A stretch of DNA of 64,000 nucleotides from Flavobacterium cheongpyeongense. GTDB lineage: Bacteria > Bacteroidota > Bacteroidia > Flavobacteriales > Flavobacteriaceae. The stretch spans positions 62,001 to 126,000 of the forward strand of contig NZ_QJHK01000008.1 in NCBI RefSeq assembly GCF_003202435.1. Direction: 5' to 3'. Positions 1-8,915 of the stretch are shown here, in pieces (within the stretch, counting starts at the first letter, position 1; every line of letters begins with the position of its first letter). The translations under genes were made by a program, and so were the position numbers. The notes below the pieces were generated by a model that had not been told where the DNA came from, made no database searches, and was given only the letters and a program-made list of their open reading frames with translations.

Positions 1-127
1 GGCTGAAGGCATTATTTTAGGCTGTACAGAAATTCCATTAGTGATAAAACCTCAGGATATTTCGGTCCCAATTTTTGATACTGCTCTGATACATTCAAAT
101 GCAGCAATAGATTTTCAATTATCCTAA
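1..127 (+). CDS. Aspartate/glutamate racemase family protein, C-terminal end only
   Basis: The window opens inside a gene. The last 41 codons (frame from base 2, stop TAA at 125-127) read AEGIILGCTEIPLVI and end SNAAIDFQLS. GCTEIPL is the signature around the second catalytic cysteine of the Asp/Glu/hydantoin racemase family, here most like aspartate racemase. These enzymes interconvert L- and D-amino acids in the cytoplasm for cell-wall or D-amino acid metabolism. The start and first catalytic Cys lie outside the window, so substrate cannot be judged. A hairpin terminator follows directly. Confidence 0.75.
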   Translation, partial: AEGIILGCTEIPLVIKPQDISVPIFDTALIHSNAAIDFQLS

Positions 128-136
128 GAAAAAAAT

Positions 137-180
137 ACCCATAAATTCATTATTTATTACTGAATTCATGGGTGTTTTAT
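137..180. terminator. Bidirectional terminator between racemase and DUF6048 gene
   Basis: Thirteen-base stem ACCCATAAATTCA (137-149) pairs with TGAATTCATGGGT (161-173) with one G-U, loop of 11. It is flanked by A-run and T-run on the two sides, so it can serve both convergent genes. Confidence 0.75.
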
Positions 181-189
181 TTAAATGAA

Positions 190-1005
190 CTATTTCTTGG
201 TACCTTTTTTTTCTGTTTCAGGAACTTTTACCGTCTTTTTATAAAGCGGGATAAAGTAAGAAACGGTATAATTAAATCCAACTCCAAAACTTCCGTCATA
301 TGTTCTGTTAAATCCAGGGATATAAAGATTTTCAAAATTATCAGGATCTTTATTGGCTAAAAGCATTTTTAACTGAATCCCAAATCCTACAAATACATTG
401 TTGAAAACCTTGGCTTTCATTCCTACAGCGACTTCCGCCCAGGCGGCAGTTAAACCAGTATATTTTGTGCCATCAGTAATGGATGGGATTTCTCCCCAAT
501 ATTTGTCGGCACTATAAATTTTATAGCTGTTTAATTGCTGGCTAAATGTACTAAAACCTCCTCGCAGACCTACTGATATAATATTTTCCATATCCAGCCA
601 GTTGTTATACATATTGTAGTCAAAACCTCCTTTTAGATACGTTCCTGTTGCGGTTGAGTTTAATCGGTCATCATCAGTAGTTTTATCTTCTATTCCAAGC
701 TCAGCAGCTAAATAATAATTTTTGGTAAGGCGAAAATCTCCCACAAATTCGACCCCTTTATAATCTTTATCATAAAGACCTCGGGTTAGTTTGTATAAAT
801 CTACACCTAAGCGTAAACCATAACGGTCTTTTTTTAAAGGAACGCTGTCAGTTTTAATTTCTGTAACAACTTTCGTCGTTTTAGATTTTGGTTTTTCTGA
901 ATTGATTTCTTTTGATATTGGAGCAGTGGGCAATTCCTGAGCCTGAACAAAAAATACTGCAAACAAAAAACAAATACTAAAAGTATACTTTGACATGTGT
1001 TTCAT
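190..1005 (-). CDS. DUF6048-like outer-membrane beta-barrel protein
   Basis: A 271-residue protein with an N-terminal signal peptide (hydrophobic stretch ending FVQAQ) followed by a region rich in alternating Tyr/Phe/Gly strands, ending in an aromatic strand and a basic tail. I recognise it as the DUF6048 family that sits next to rlmD in flavobacteria; function is unknown, and the strand pattern suggests a small outer-membrane barrel. The start is put at ATG 1005 (MKHMSKYTF); ATG 996 is possible, while ATG 1038 would put 11 residues before the signal peptide. It overlaps the upstream lipoprotein gene by about 29 bases, implying translational coupling. Confidence 0.75.
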   Translation of the reverse strand: MKHMSKYTFSICFLFAVFFVQAQELPTAPISKEINSEKPKSKTTKVVTEIKTDSVPLKKDRYGLRLGVDLYKLTRGLYDKDYKGVEFVGDFRLTKNYYLAAELGIEDKTTDDDRLNSTATGTYLKGGFDYNMYNNWLDMENIISVGLRGGFSTFSQQLNSYKIYSADKYWGEIPSITDGTKYTGLTAAWAEVAVGMKAKVFNNVFVGFGIQLKMLLANKDPDNFENLYIPGFNRTYDGSFGVGFNYTVSYFIPLYKKTVKVPETEKKGTKK

Positions 1006-1507
1006 TTTCAAATTCAATATTAGAGTTTTTTGGTTCAACTAATTGCATCCATAATCCATCATTTCCGGAATCTGTTGTTTCTATTGGATTCTGAGCAGAT
1101 AACTTGTAAATCGTTTTATAACCACAGGCTCTTGAAACATATACATTTTGCCTGGTGTAATTAAATTTCATCTGATCAGTATTCGAGGGAGTTGTATTAT
1201 CTGAATTTAAAATAAAAGTAAAAGTAGTACTATCTGTATCTGTTTTTAAAGGAATTGCAATTGAATCACCACTTGTTAAATATTTTGTTTCATCAGTAGC
1301 ACTCTCGTTAAAAATAATACCATTTTCTTGATCTAAACCAATTACTTTTAATCTTGTAACATCTTTTTTAACAGATACATCCGTGATGTTATAAAAGCTA
1401 ATTATCAGTTTGGGAGTAGTTGGTGTATTGGCATCACAGATGTCATCTTTTTCACAGCTGGATAATCCAAAAGCAAAGACTAATAAAAAATAGAGAATTT
1501 TTTTCAT
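977..1507 (-). CDS. DUF6452-like lipoprotein
   Basis: A 176-residue protein beginning MKKILYFLLVFAFGLSSC, a lipoprotein signal peptide with lipobox LSSC, so it is probably anchored in a membrane facing the periplasm. The rest is beta-rich with no catalytic motif. It resembles the DUF6452 family found next to rlmD in Flavobacterium; its role is unknown. It starts 11 bases after the rlmD stop, and the following DUF6048 gene overlaps its end, so the three genes form an operon. The pairing of lipoprotein and barrel suggests a two-part envelope structure (inference). Confidence 0.75.
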   Translation of the reverse strand: MKKILYFLLVFAFGLSSCEKDDICDANTPTTPKLIISFYNITDVSVKKDVTRLKVIGLDQENGIIFNESATDETKYLTSGDSIAIPLKTDTDSTTFTFILNSDNTTPSNTDQMKFNYTRQNVYVSRACGYKTIYKLSAQNPIETTDSGNDGLWMQLVEPKNSNIEFENETHVKVYF

Positions 1508-1518
1508 TTATAATTGTA

Positions 1519-2931
1519 TTATCGCAGTTCTAAAAGTACAACATTTTCGACATGATGTGTCTGTGGAAACATATCTACCGGTCTAACACGTGTTACTTTA
1601 TATTTTTCGTCCATTAAAGCCAAATCTCTTGCCTGTGTTGCTGAGTTACAGCTTACATACACTACTTTTTCAGGAGCAATTTTTAAAATTTGTTCAATAA
1701 CGTCTTTATGCATTCCGTCTCTCGGAGGATCGGTAATGATAACATCGGGTTTTCCATGCTGGGCAATAAACGCTTCGTTAAATACCACTTTCATGTCTCC
1801 AACAAAAAACTCACAATTGGTAATATTATTGCGTTCTGCATTTGCTTTAGCATCTAAAATAGCTTCGGGAACACTTTCTACACCAATTACTTTTTTTGCT
1901 TTTTTTGAAACAAATTGAGCAATAGTTCCGGTTCCGGTGTATAAATCATAAACCGTTTCGTTACCGGAAAGTCCTGCAAAATCACGTGTTATTTTGTACA
2001 GCTCGTATGCCTGATCTGAGTTGGTCTGGTAAAATGATTTGGCATTAATGCTAAACTTCAGGCCTTCCATTTCTTCCAAAATATAATCTCTTCCTTTATA
2101 AAGTTTTATGTTTTGATCGTAAATAGCGTCGTTTGGTTTTGAATTGATTACATATTGCAAGGATGTGATTTGTGGGAATTTTGCGTAAAGATGATCTAAA
2201 ATCAATTCCCGGTTGGCTTTGTCATTTTCGAAAAACTGAATTAGAACCATGATTTCGCCTGTTGAAGCGGTACGAATCATAAAAGTTCTCAATAAACCTG
2301 AATGTTCTCTCGGATTGAAGAATGCTAAATTATTTTCGTTTGCAAAAGCTCTGATTTCATTTCGAATAGCATTTGAAGGATCTTCCTGTAAATGGCATTT
2401 TGTAATGTCCAGAATTTTATCCCACATTTTTGGAATATGAAAACCTAAAGCATTTCTGTTTCCTAAATCTTCAGTGCTTTCAATTTCTTTTTCGGTTAAC
2501 CAACGACTGTTTGAAAAAGAAAATTCCATTTTATTTCTATAAAAAAATTGTTTTTCAGAACCTAAAATAGCTTCAAATTCAGGTAGTTCAATTTTTCCAA
2601 TTCTTTGCAGGTGGTTTTTTACCTCATTTTGTTTGTAATACAGCTGCTGGCTGTATTTCATGTTTTGCCACTTGCATCCGCCGCAAACACCAAAATGCTC
2701 ACAAATTGGATCTATTCGATGCTCTGAAAATTCGTGAAATTTAACGGCTTTTCCTTCGTAATAGGCCTTTCGTTTTTTAAAAGTTTGTATATCAACTACA
2801 TCTCCCGGAACTACATTCGGAATAAAGATTACTTTCCCGTCAGGAGCTTTTGCAACTGATACACCTTTTGCGCCGGCATCAAGAACTTGTATTTGATGAA
2901 AGACGACTTTGTCTGTATTTTTTCTTCCCAT
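1519..2931 (-). CDS. rlmD: 23S rRNA (uracil-C5)-methyltransferase RlmD
   Basis: A 470-residue TrmA/RlmD-type SAM-dependent RNA methyltransferase. An N-terminal TRAM-like beta domain (about 10-65) is followed by the iron-sulfur cysteine cluster CEHFGVCGGCKW (about 78-89), then the Rossmann domain with DLYTGTGTIA (about 331-340), the TDPPRDGM motif (about 400) and the catalytic-cysteine motif YVSCNSATQARD (about 427). It probably methylates U1939 of 23S rRNA, although RlmC/D specificity cannot be read from sequence. It is first in an operon with the two small envelope genes. A -7 element ends 5 bases before the ATG, so the transcript would be almost leaderless. Confidence 0.92.
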   Translation of the reverse strand: MGRKNTDKVVFHQIQVLDAGAKGVSVAKAPDGKVIFIPNVVPGDVVDIQTFKKRKAYYEGKAVKFHEFSEHRIDPICEHFGVCGGCKWQNMKYSQQLYYKQNEVKNHLQRIGKIELPEFEAILGSEKQFFYRNKMEFSFSNSRWLTEKEIESTEDLGNRNALGFHIPKMWDKILDITKCHLQEDPSNAIRNEIRAFANENNLAFFNPREHSGLLRTFMIRTASTGEIMVLIQFFENDKANRELILDHLYAKFPQITSLQYVINSKPNDAIYDQNIKLYKGRDYILEEMEGLKFSINAKSFYQTNSDQAYELYKITRDFAGLSGNETVYDLYTGTGTIAQFVSKKAKKVIGVESVPEAILDAKANAERNNITNCEFFVGDMKVVFNEAFIAQHGKPDVIITDPPRDGMHKDVIEQILKIAPEKVVYVSCNSATQARDLALMDEKYKVTRVRPVDMFPQTHHVENVVLLELR

Positions 2932-2935
2932 AGCG

Positions 2936-2943
2936 CAAAAATA
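2936..2943 (-). promoter_or_regulatory. -7 promoter element of rlmD
   Basis: TAAATTTG-type match (TAnnTTTG on the minus strand; plus strand CAAAAATA) directly upstream of the rlmD ATG at 2931. The predicted transcription start would fall within about one base of the start codon. Confidence 0.5.
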
Positions 2944-3089
2944 AGGGTTTGTAAACTTTTATAAATTCAATTTTTAAAATATTTTATCAAATTCTATAAT
3001 TTACAACATTTAATTGGCTTTAAAAACTAACTTTGTTTTATCAAATGCTTCGATAACCCCATTTTAAGTCTAAGTAATTGTTATTTCGT

Positions 3090-4142
3090 ATGAAGTTATA
3101 CCATAATCTTTCGAAAATTGGCTTTCTAAAAAAAAGTTATGCATTCAAATTTCTATTTGTTGCCTTTATAGGTATTCATATTCCATTAATAGGGATCTTA
3201 TTTTTTGTACTTTACTTTAATACTTCTATATCGCCCACATCTGTTTTATTTTGTTCTTTAATTATGACCTTGCTGGCAACTGTATTTACAGTTTTGGCTT
3301 TAAAGCGGCTTATCAGACCAATTGCTATCGCATCAAAAGCATTAGACGATTACAGAAACCATAGAAGATTATCTGTTTTGCCAACAGAATATAGTGATGA
3401 AGCGGGTTTATTAATGAGTAATATCCAGGAGTCTATTTTTGAATCTGAAACTTTTATTAATGAAAAGCAGGATTTAATTTATATGCTTTCTCACGATTTA
3501 AAAAATTTTGCGGGAAATCCTCAAGGTCTGGCAAAACTTATTATAGATGAAAAACCCTCTGACGCTATTAAGGATCTGGCTAATTTAATCTGCGAATCAA
3601 CAAATTTGCAATTTCGATACATTGAGAATTTTATAAAATTACTGAATGAACAGGATCAGGTTACAAAAATAAATCAGGAATCCAGAATAATTTTGTTTGC
3701 TAATATATTGCCCTTTATCAACGAGCAGGTAGAGCAACGGCTTATTGACAAAAATATTACTCTTGATGTAAGTCTGGAAGAACAAGAAGCAAAACTTAAA
3801 ATCGACGAGGGATTGTTAATCCAGGTTTTGGTAAATTTGATTAGTAATGCTGTTAAGTTCTCTTATTTTGACGGAGAAATTAAACTTAGGATTTTCAATG
3901 AAAATGATAATCTTGTGATAACGGTTTCTGATAATGGTATTGGTTTCAATGACTATCAGATTGATGAATTGTTTAAGAAATTTACTAAAATGAGCAGGTT
4001 AGGAACAGCAAATGAATCTTCAACCGGAATTGGTTTGTACCTGTGTAAAAAAATCATCGAAAGAAGTAAAGGAAAATTAACTGCTTCAAGTGAAGGAAAG
4101 AATAAAGGTGCCGAATTTAAAATTGAATTTAAAAACTGCTAG
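3090..4142 (+). CDS. Membrane sensor histidine kinase (orphan)
   Basis: A 350-residue kinase. Two transmembrane helices lie near 20-42 and 48-70, followed by a HAMP-like linker. The H-box is YMLSHDLKNFAG (His about 136), the N-box NLISNAVKFS (about 250), G1 DNGIGF (about 285) and G2 GIGLYLCKKI (about 316). It would autophosphorylate on His and pass phosphate to a response regulator. No regulator gene lies next to it, and there is almost no periplasmic sensor domain between the helices, so it may sense a membrane or cytosolic signal. ATG 3090 is preferred over an upstream TTG at 3078. Confidence 0.87.
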   Translation: MKLYHNLSKIGFLKKSYAFKFLFVAFIGIHIPLIGILFFVLYFNTSISPTSVLFCSLIMTLLATVFTVLALKRLIRPIAIASKALDDYRNHRRLSVLPTEYSDEAGLLMSNIQESIFESETFINEKQDLIYMLSHDLKNFAGNPQGLAKLIIDEKPSDAIKDLANLICESTNLQFRYIENFIKLLNEQDQVTKINQESRIILFANILPFINEQVEQRLIDKNITLDVSLEEQEAKLKIDEGLLIQVLVNLISNAVKFSYFDGEIKLRIFNENDNLVITVSDNGIGFNDYQIDELFKKFTKMSRLGTANESSTGIGLYLCKKIIERSKGKLTASSEGKNKGAEFKIEFKNC

Positions 4143-4143
4143 T

Positions 4144-4584
4144 TTATTTTCTTTTAATTAACTCGTAATTGATAATTGTAAAACCATAAAAAAATAAATC
4201 AGCAGAAATTTTTCCTAAAATAATCCCAAAAAAATAGTTACCACAAAATAGGGGCATCCAGTACATACAAAACGGGCGAATTACCAAAAAATCTAAAACT
4301 GCCGGGTATCCAAACTCTAAAATTAAGTTTTTTAAAAGTGTAAGAATTTCGGAAGAAGATGTTCTTTGACCTGAAAGTTTATTTTGCTTTGTTAACTTTT
4401 TATAAGACGAGAATAGAATTACACTGTAAAAAGCCAGATATTCTGCAAAAGTAATCAAAAAAGCGGTGGTTAATCCACTGTAAATTTTGCTGAAAAGCGA
4501 AGTAGTAAGTGCTACACTTGTACTCGCTAATTCAGCATATTTATACCGATCGAACCATTCTATGAAATTTGATTTTTTGAGCAT
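4144..4584 (-). CDS. Small integral membrane protein of unknown function
   Basis: 146 residues with about three or four hydrophobic segments (near 35-60, 95-115 and 120-140) and a basic C-terminus NYELIKRK. No catalytic motif is visible and I do not recognise the family. Its stop is 1 base from the convergent histidine kinase stop. The upstream aldo/keto reductase gene points the same way, but an 86-base gap separates them. Confidence 0.6.
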   Translation of the reverse strand: MLKKSNFIEWFDRYKYAELASTSVALTTSLFSKIYSGLTTAFLITFAEYLAFYSVILFSSYKKLTKQNKLSGQRTSSSEILTLLKNLILEFGYPAVLDFLVIRPFCMYWMPLFCGNYFFGIILGKISADLFFYGFTIINYELIKRK

Positions 4585-4670
4585 TTTATAAAACTTCTGA
4601 AATAGAAAGGTTAGGCGTAGTAAGTTATAATTTAGAATTCAAAAGTTTAAGGATCTTAATGATATCTATA

Positions 4671-5657
4671 CTACCACAACTGATGAACAGAAGGTTTTAT
4701 ATATTCTTCATAAATTTTATTCATTGCCGAAATTTTTTCTGGAGATAATTTGGGTACATCATAAACAGATAGATTGGATACCACATGGCTTGTTTTAGAA
4801 GCTCCCGGAATAATACAGCTTATATCCTGAAAACTCAAAATCCATTGCAGAGCAATAGGGGCCAGGTTTGGAGTCTCAGGAAATAATGCTTTTAGTTCCT
4901 GAACAGCTTTTAAACCCAAATCATAATCAATACCGGAGAAAGTTTCACCTTTGTCAAAAGCATCACCATTTCTATTGAAGTTTCTATGATCCTGTGGTTC
5001 AAAAGTTGTTTTTGCGTCAAATTTACCGGTTAAAAGCCCGCTTGCCAAAGGTACCCTCGCAATGATCCCAATATCTTTTTTTCTTGCTTCAGAAAAAAAT
5101 AATTCTGATGGTCGCTGACGAAATAAATTAAAGATAATCTGAACGGTGGTAACATTTTGATATTCAATTGCTTTTAAGGCTTCTTCTACTTTTTCTACAC
5201 TTACCCCCAGATTTAAAATCTTTCCCTGCTCTTTTAAGCGGTCAAATAATTCAAAAATCTCAGGTCGATAAAAAACTTCAGTGGGAGGACAGTGTAACTG
5301 AATCAGATCGAGTGTTTCTAATCCCAGTCTTTTTAAACTGTCTTCAACAAACTTCTGAAGTACTTTAGGCTGATATCCGTCACTAACATGCGGATTGATA
5401 TGACGCCCGCATTTTGTCGCTACATAAATACGCTCAGATCTCGAACGTACGACTCTTCCAACAGCGGTTTCACTTAAACCATTTTCGTAAACATCAGCGG
5501 TATCAATAAAGTTTACACCATTATCAATTGCTGTATTTAAAAGTTCGTCAGCAGCTTTATTATCAAAAGTTGATCCCCATTTTCCTCCAACCTGCCAGGT
5601 GCCAAGTGAGATTTCGGATATATTAAAATTGGTTTTGCCTAATTTTCTGTAGTTCAT
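4671..5657 (-). CDS. Aldo/keto reductase
   Basis: A 328-residue TIM-barrel NADPH-dependent oxidoreductase. It starts MNYRKLGKTNFNISEISLGTW and shows the family marks FIDTADVYENGLSE (catalytic Asp and Tyr, about 51-64), the lysine in IYVATKCG (about 80), DLIQLHCPP (catalytic His about 122) and the cofactor-loop segment IIPGASKTSHV (about 290). The substrate is unknown; relatives reduce aldehydes or sugar-derived carbonyls. It lies 92 bases downstream of cysM on the same strand, and the gap holds a degenerate CAAAG-rich stretch, so co-transcription is uncertain. Confidence 0.88.
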   Translation of the reverse strand: MNYRKLGKTNFNISEISLGTWQVGGKWGSTFDNKAADELLNTAIDNGVNFIDTADVYENGLSETAVGRVVRSRSERIYVATKCGRHINPHVSDGYQPKVLQKFVEDSLKRLGLETLDLIQLHCPPTEVFYRPEIFELFDRLKEQGKILNLGVSVEKVEEALKAIEYQNVTTVQIIFNLFRQRPSELFFSEARKKDIGIIARVPLASGLLTGKFDAKTTFEPQDHRNFNRNGDAFDKGETFSGIDYDLGLKAVQELKALFPETPNLAPIALQWILSFQDISCIIPGASKTSHVVSNLSVYDVPKLSPEKISAMNKIYEEYIKPSVHQLW

Positions 5658-5749
5658 TTTTTTCTTTTAAGGTTGAAAGGAGCAGAGGGTCAAAGTGACA
5701 AAGGTTGGAAACTTTGGGGCCTCTAAAACCGGTATAGCTTTGTTCTTTT

Positions 5750-6637
5750 TTAATCAAATAAATCAGAAGATAAATAACGATCACCACGATCACAAATAAT
5801 TGCTACGATAACGCCCGATTCTAATTTTTCAGCTATTTTTAGGGCTACAGCTACGGATCCCCCACTGCTCATTCCTGCAAAAACGCCTTCTTCAAGTGCT
5901 AATCTTTTAGTCATTTCACGGGCTTCTTTTTCGCTTACATCTATAACGGTATCCACTTTTGAGGCATCAAAAATCTTAGGTAAATATTCCTGTGGCCATT
6001 TTCGGATTCCGGGAATCTGAGATCCATCGCTGGGTTGGGCACCAATAATCTGAATATTTGGATTTTTCTCTTTGAGATAAGTTGATGTGCCAATGATTGT
6101 ACCGGTGGTTCCCATTGCTGATACAAAATGGGTTACAGTTCCTTCGGTATCTTCCCATATTTCCGGACCAGTGGTTTTGTAATGCGCTTTCCAGTTGTCG
6201 TCATTTGCAAACTGATTTAGCATTACGTAACCGCCTTCGGCCACTTTTTTGTCAGCGTAATCCCGTGAACCGATAATTCCTTCGCTTGCCGGTGTTAAAA
6301 TAACAGTAGCACCATATGCACGCATGGTTTGTGTTCGTTCTTTTGTTGAATCTTCTGGGAGGACTAACTCAATTTCAACCTGAAATAACTGAGCAATCAT
6401 AGCGAGCGCAATTCCGGTATTACCACTGGTGGCTTCAATTAATTTGTCACCTTTTTTAATATCGCCTCTTTCCAGAGCCGATGCAATCATGTTGTATGCC
6501 GCTCTGTCTTTTACACTTCCTCCCGGATTGTTGCCTTCAAGTTTTAATAAAAGTTTTACGTTCTTATTTGGAACCAGATTAACAGTTTCCATCAATGGAG
6601 TGTTGCCAATCAGGTTGATTAATTTTTGTGGTTTCAT
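5750..6637 (-). CDS. cysM: Cysteine synthase B (CysM)
   Basis: A 295-residue PLP enzyme of fold type II making L-cysteine from O-acetylserine (or thiosulfate). The PLP lysine is K43 in NNPGGSVKDRAA; the asparagine loop is ATSGNTGIAL (about 68-77), the phosphate-binding glycine loop SAMGTTGT (about 173) and the C-terminal loop ICDRGDRYLSS. The sequence fits CysM slightly better than CysK. Only 1 base separates it from the upstream serine acetyltransferase, giving a two-gene cysteine biosynthesis operon. A second, more distant paralogue lies at 61984. Confidence 0.92.
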   Translation of the reverse strand: MKPQKLINLIGNTPLMETVNLVPNKNVKLLLKLEGNNPGGSVKDRAAYNMIASALERGDIKKGDKLIEATSGNTGIALAMIAQLFQVEIELVLPEDSTKERTQTMRAYGATVILTPASEGIIGSRDYADKKVAEGGYVMLNQFANDDNWKAHYKTTGPEIWEDTEGTVTHFVSAMGTTGTIIGTSTYLKEKNPNIQIIGAQPSDGSQIPGIRKWPQEYLPKIFDASKVDTVIDVSEKEAREMTKRLALEEGVFAGMSSGGSVAVALKIAEKLESGVIVAIICDRGDRYLSSDLFD

Positions 6638-6638
6638 T

Positions 6639-7430
6639 CTATTTCTTTTCTTTTATTTTAACTTCGGTTGTAGTGGTATTCAGGACAATAGAATCTGCCG
6701 GAATCGATTTGGTTACCCAGGCATTTCCTCCAACAATGCTGTTTTTGCCAATAATTGTTTCGCCTCCCAAAATAGTTGCATTGGCATAGATACAGACATT
6801 TTTTTCCACTGTTGGATGACGTTTGGCATTTTTCATTTCCTTGCTCACGCTCAAAGCGCCTAAAGTAACTCCCTGATAAATTTTTACATTTTTTTCGATG
6901 ACTGTTGTTTCTCCAATTACAATTCCGGTGGCATGATCGATAAAAAATGGCGAAGCAATATCAGCCCCTGCATGAATATCCGTTCCTGTAATCCGATGTG
7001 CATATTCGCTCATCAATCGTGAAAATAGTAATAAATCGAGTTTGTATAATTCATGACTTAATCTGTAAATCGCAATGGCATAGAAGCCGGGATATCCAAG
7101 ATAAACTTCGTCTATACTGTTTGAGGCAGGGTCATTTTCTAAAATATATTCGGCATCCTGATTTAGTTTTTCTAAAACTTCGGGCAGTTTTTTGAGAAAA
7201 AGATCCCACATTGATCCGCATAATTTTTCCGGTTTTTTGCAGGCCATTACAGCAATTTCTTTAAAACGAAATTCAAGTTCGTCAATACTTTCATCTAAAG
7301 CTGCATTTGAATCAAAAAGGGTATAAAAAAGCTTTTCGGTAAATTCTTCGGTTTTAGTTTTGATCCCGTAATTTATATGTGAGTGGCTCTTTAAGGCTTT
7401 GATATTTTGTATAATAAGATTTTTTGACAC
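6639..7430 (-). CDS. cysE: Serine O-acetyltransferase (CysE/EpsC-like)
   Basis: A 263-residue enzyme that acetylates L-serine with acetyl-CoA, supplying the substrate for the CysM encoded immediately downstream. An N-terminal helical domain (about 1-145) is followed by a left-handed beta-helix built of hexapeptide repeats with DIHAGADIASPFFIDHATG (about 152-170; catalytic His/Asp) and YQGVTLGALS (about 185). The C-terminus VKIKEKK is short, lacking the usual terminal Ile, so feedback control or complex formation with the synthase may differ (inference). Confidence 0.9.
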   Translation of the reverse strand: MSKNLIIQNIKALKSHSHINYGIKTKTEEFTEKLFYTLFDSNAALDESIDELEFRFKEIAVMACKKPEKLCGSMWDLFLKKLPEVLEKLNQDAEYILENDPASNSIDEVYLGYPGFYAIAIYRLSHELYKLDLLLFSRLMSEYAHRITGTDIHAGADIASPFFIDHATGIVIGETTVIEKNVKIYQGVTLGALSVSKEMKNAKRHPTVEKNVCIYANATILGGETIIGKNSIVGGNAWVTKSIPADSIVLNTTTTEVKIKEKK

Positions 7431-7620
7431 AATCGTAAAATTGAATGGATGATTTGAAACGTTAAAAGTAAGGTCTTTTTTGTAAATAAAGGCATGAATT
7501 CGGTAAAGAATTTTTCTGTTGAGTATTCTATTTGTGATAAATAAAAAGTTTCTTTAAACCGATAATTTATAAGATTCTTAAGAAGTTAAATGCGTAAATT
7601 AGCCACTAAAACACCCTAAA

Positions 7621-8322
7621 ATGAAAAACGATTCGACTTTTAAGAGTGCGGTTTCTAATTTGTCTTTCCCTGTGAAAGAGAAAGTTTCAGGAAAATCAAT
7701 ACACGATCCTATTTTAGGTCTTATTATTAAAGATCATCCTTCTTTTTGTGATACTGATTTTATTGCAATTCAAGAGCTAAATACATATCGCCAAAAATAC
7801 ATCTCTAATTATTTGTCTACAGAAATCGGTGCACTTTCTGATCTTGAAAAAAGTGTTATTGAATCTTTAAAAGAAGATAAATCAATAGTAAATACTATAG
7901 AAGATGAAGATGAACTTAGAAGCTTTGGTCAAAAAATAGCCGATAGAGTAGCAGGTTTTGGAGGAAGCTGGACTTTTATAATTTCATTTTTGTTTTTTAT
8001 TATTGTTTGGATAGCATCAAATGTTTATGTTTTGATGAATAAAGGTTTTGATCCTTATCCGTTTATTTTGCTTAATCTGATTTTATCCTGTATTGCAGCA
8101 CTACAGGCTCCTGTAATTATGATGAGCCAGAATCGTCAGGAAGAAAAAGACAGGACACGTGCCAAAAAAGATTATATGATTAACCTGAAATCCGAATTAG
8201 AGATCAGAATGATTCATGATAAAATTGATCATTTGATAATGCATCAGCAGCAGGAATTGATCGAAATCCAAAAAGTTCAAATTGAGATGATGAATGATAT
8301 TTTAAATCAAATTAAAAAATAA
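7621..8322 (+). CDS. DUF1003 membrane protein
   Basis: 233 residues. A charged N-terminal half with an apparent Cys/Asp site (HPSFCDTDFIAIQELN, about 39-54) leads to the DUF1003 core: FGQKIADRVAGFGGSWTFII, two transmembrane helices (about 118-140 and 148-168) separated by a short loop, then SQNRQEEKDR and a helical cytoplasmic tail. The family is widespread and sometimes described as CorA-like or cyclic-nucleotide-associated, but its function is not established. It stands alone, between the cysE operon and a convergent DUF2752 gene. Confidence 0.8.
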   Translation: MKNDSTFKSAVSNLSFPVKEKVSGKSIHDPILGLIIKDHPSFCDTDFIAIQELNTYRQKYISNYLSTEIGALSDLEKSVIESLKEDKSIVNTIEDEDELRSFGQKIADRVAGFGGSWTFIISFLFFIIVWIASNVYVLMNKGFDPYPFILLNLILSCIAALQAPVIMMSQNRQEEKDRTRAKKDYMINLKSELEIRMIHDKIDHLIMHQQQELIEIQKVQIEMMNDILNQIKK

Positions 8323-8336
8323 CTACAGGGAAAAAA

Positions 8337-8621
8337 TTAGAGATAAAAATGTTTGTAGTAATAACCGCCAATCATAAATATTCCGTTTATGATTCCGGAA
8401 ACCCAAAGTAATTTATTGTAACTTTTTGATTTATCTATAAAATGTAAAGTTACAATCCCTAAAAAAATAAGCGTAGTATAGATTGCAGGATACATTTTAA
8501 AAGCAGCAAAAAGATCTCCCTTAAAAAGTAAGAATAAGGCGCGTTGAAATCCACAACCCAAACACTCAACTCCGAAGAGTGTTTTGCTAAAACAAGGCAG
8601 CATATATTTTTCTAAATCCAC
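8337..8621 (-). CDS. DUF2752 small membrane protein
   Basis: 94 residues with the DUF2752 signature near the N-terminus (LFGVECLGCGFQRAL; Cys pair CLGCG) and two or three hydrophobic segments. The family consists of short inner-membrane proteins of unknown role. It is convergent with the DUF1003 gene (14-base gap) and divergent from the small membrane gene at 8724, with its own -7 element at 8643-8650. Confidence 0.8.
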   Translation of the reverse strand: MDLEKYMLPCFSKTLFGVECLGCGFQRALFLLFKGDLFAAFKMYPAIYTTLIFLGIVTLHFIDKSKSYNKLLWVSGIINGIFMIGGYYYKHFYL

Positions 8622-8642
8622 AATTTTATTTTTTACAATTTA

Positions 8643-8650
8643 CAAAAATA
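8643..8650 (-). promoter_or_regulatory. -7 element for the DUF2752 gene
   Basis: Plus-strand CAAAAATA is a TAnnTTTG match on the minus strand, 22 bases upstream of the ATG at 8621. Confidence 0.45.
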
Positions 8651-8671
8651 GCCGATAAGATTTAAATTATG

Positions 8672-8704
8672 TTTGAAGTGCTATTTTAAAGTTTCTTACT
8701 TTTG
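8672..8704 (+). promoter_or_regulatory. Bacteroidetes-type promoter for the 8724-9444 pair
   Basis: TTTG (8672-8675), spacer of 21, then TACTTTTG (8697-8704), a full match to the TTTG-N(about 20)-TAnnTTTG promoter. It lies 20 bases before the ATG. Confidence 0.65.
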
Positions 8705-8723
8705 AAGTCTTATTGTTTAAAAT

Positions 8724-8915
8724 ATGAAAACGTTTAAAATTTTAATAATGGTAATTGCCATTTCGATTGCATTATACGAACAGGTTTCAAATGAAAAGAA
8801 TATTTACATTACTGTAATTGCAATTGCAGTTTTTATGTTTGGCATGATGCAGTTAAGTGCAAAAACACCAAGTAAAAATCAAGAAAAAGAAGAAGATGTT
8901 GAAAAAAGGAGATAA
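8724..8915 (+). CDS. Small two-helix membrane protein
   Basis: 63 residues: two hydrophobic helices (about 5-19 and 26-45), then a charged tail KNQEKEEDVEKRR. The family is not recognised beyond resembling short hypothetical membrane proteins of flavobacteria. It is preceded by a clear promoter, and its last 20 bases overlap the start of the Smr gene, which supports its being real and translationally coupled to it. Confidence 0.6.
   Translation: MKTFKILIMVIAISIALYEQVSNEKNIYITVIAIAVFMFGMMQLSAKTPSKNQEKEEDVEKRR

Noticed and set aside
6429..6863. Plus-strand open frame of 144 codons spanning the cysE/cysM junction
   Set aside because: Both minus-strand genes have complete catalytic motifs there; no separate gene is supported.
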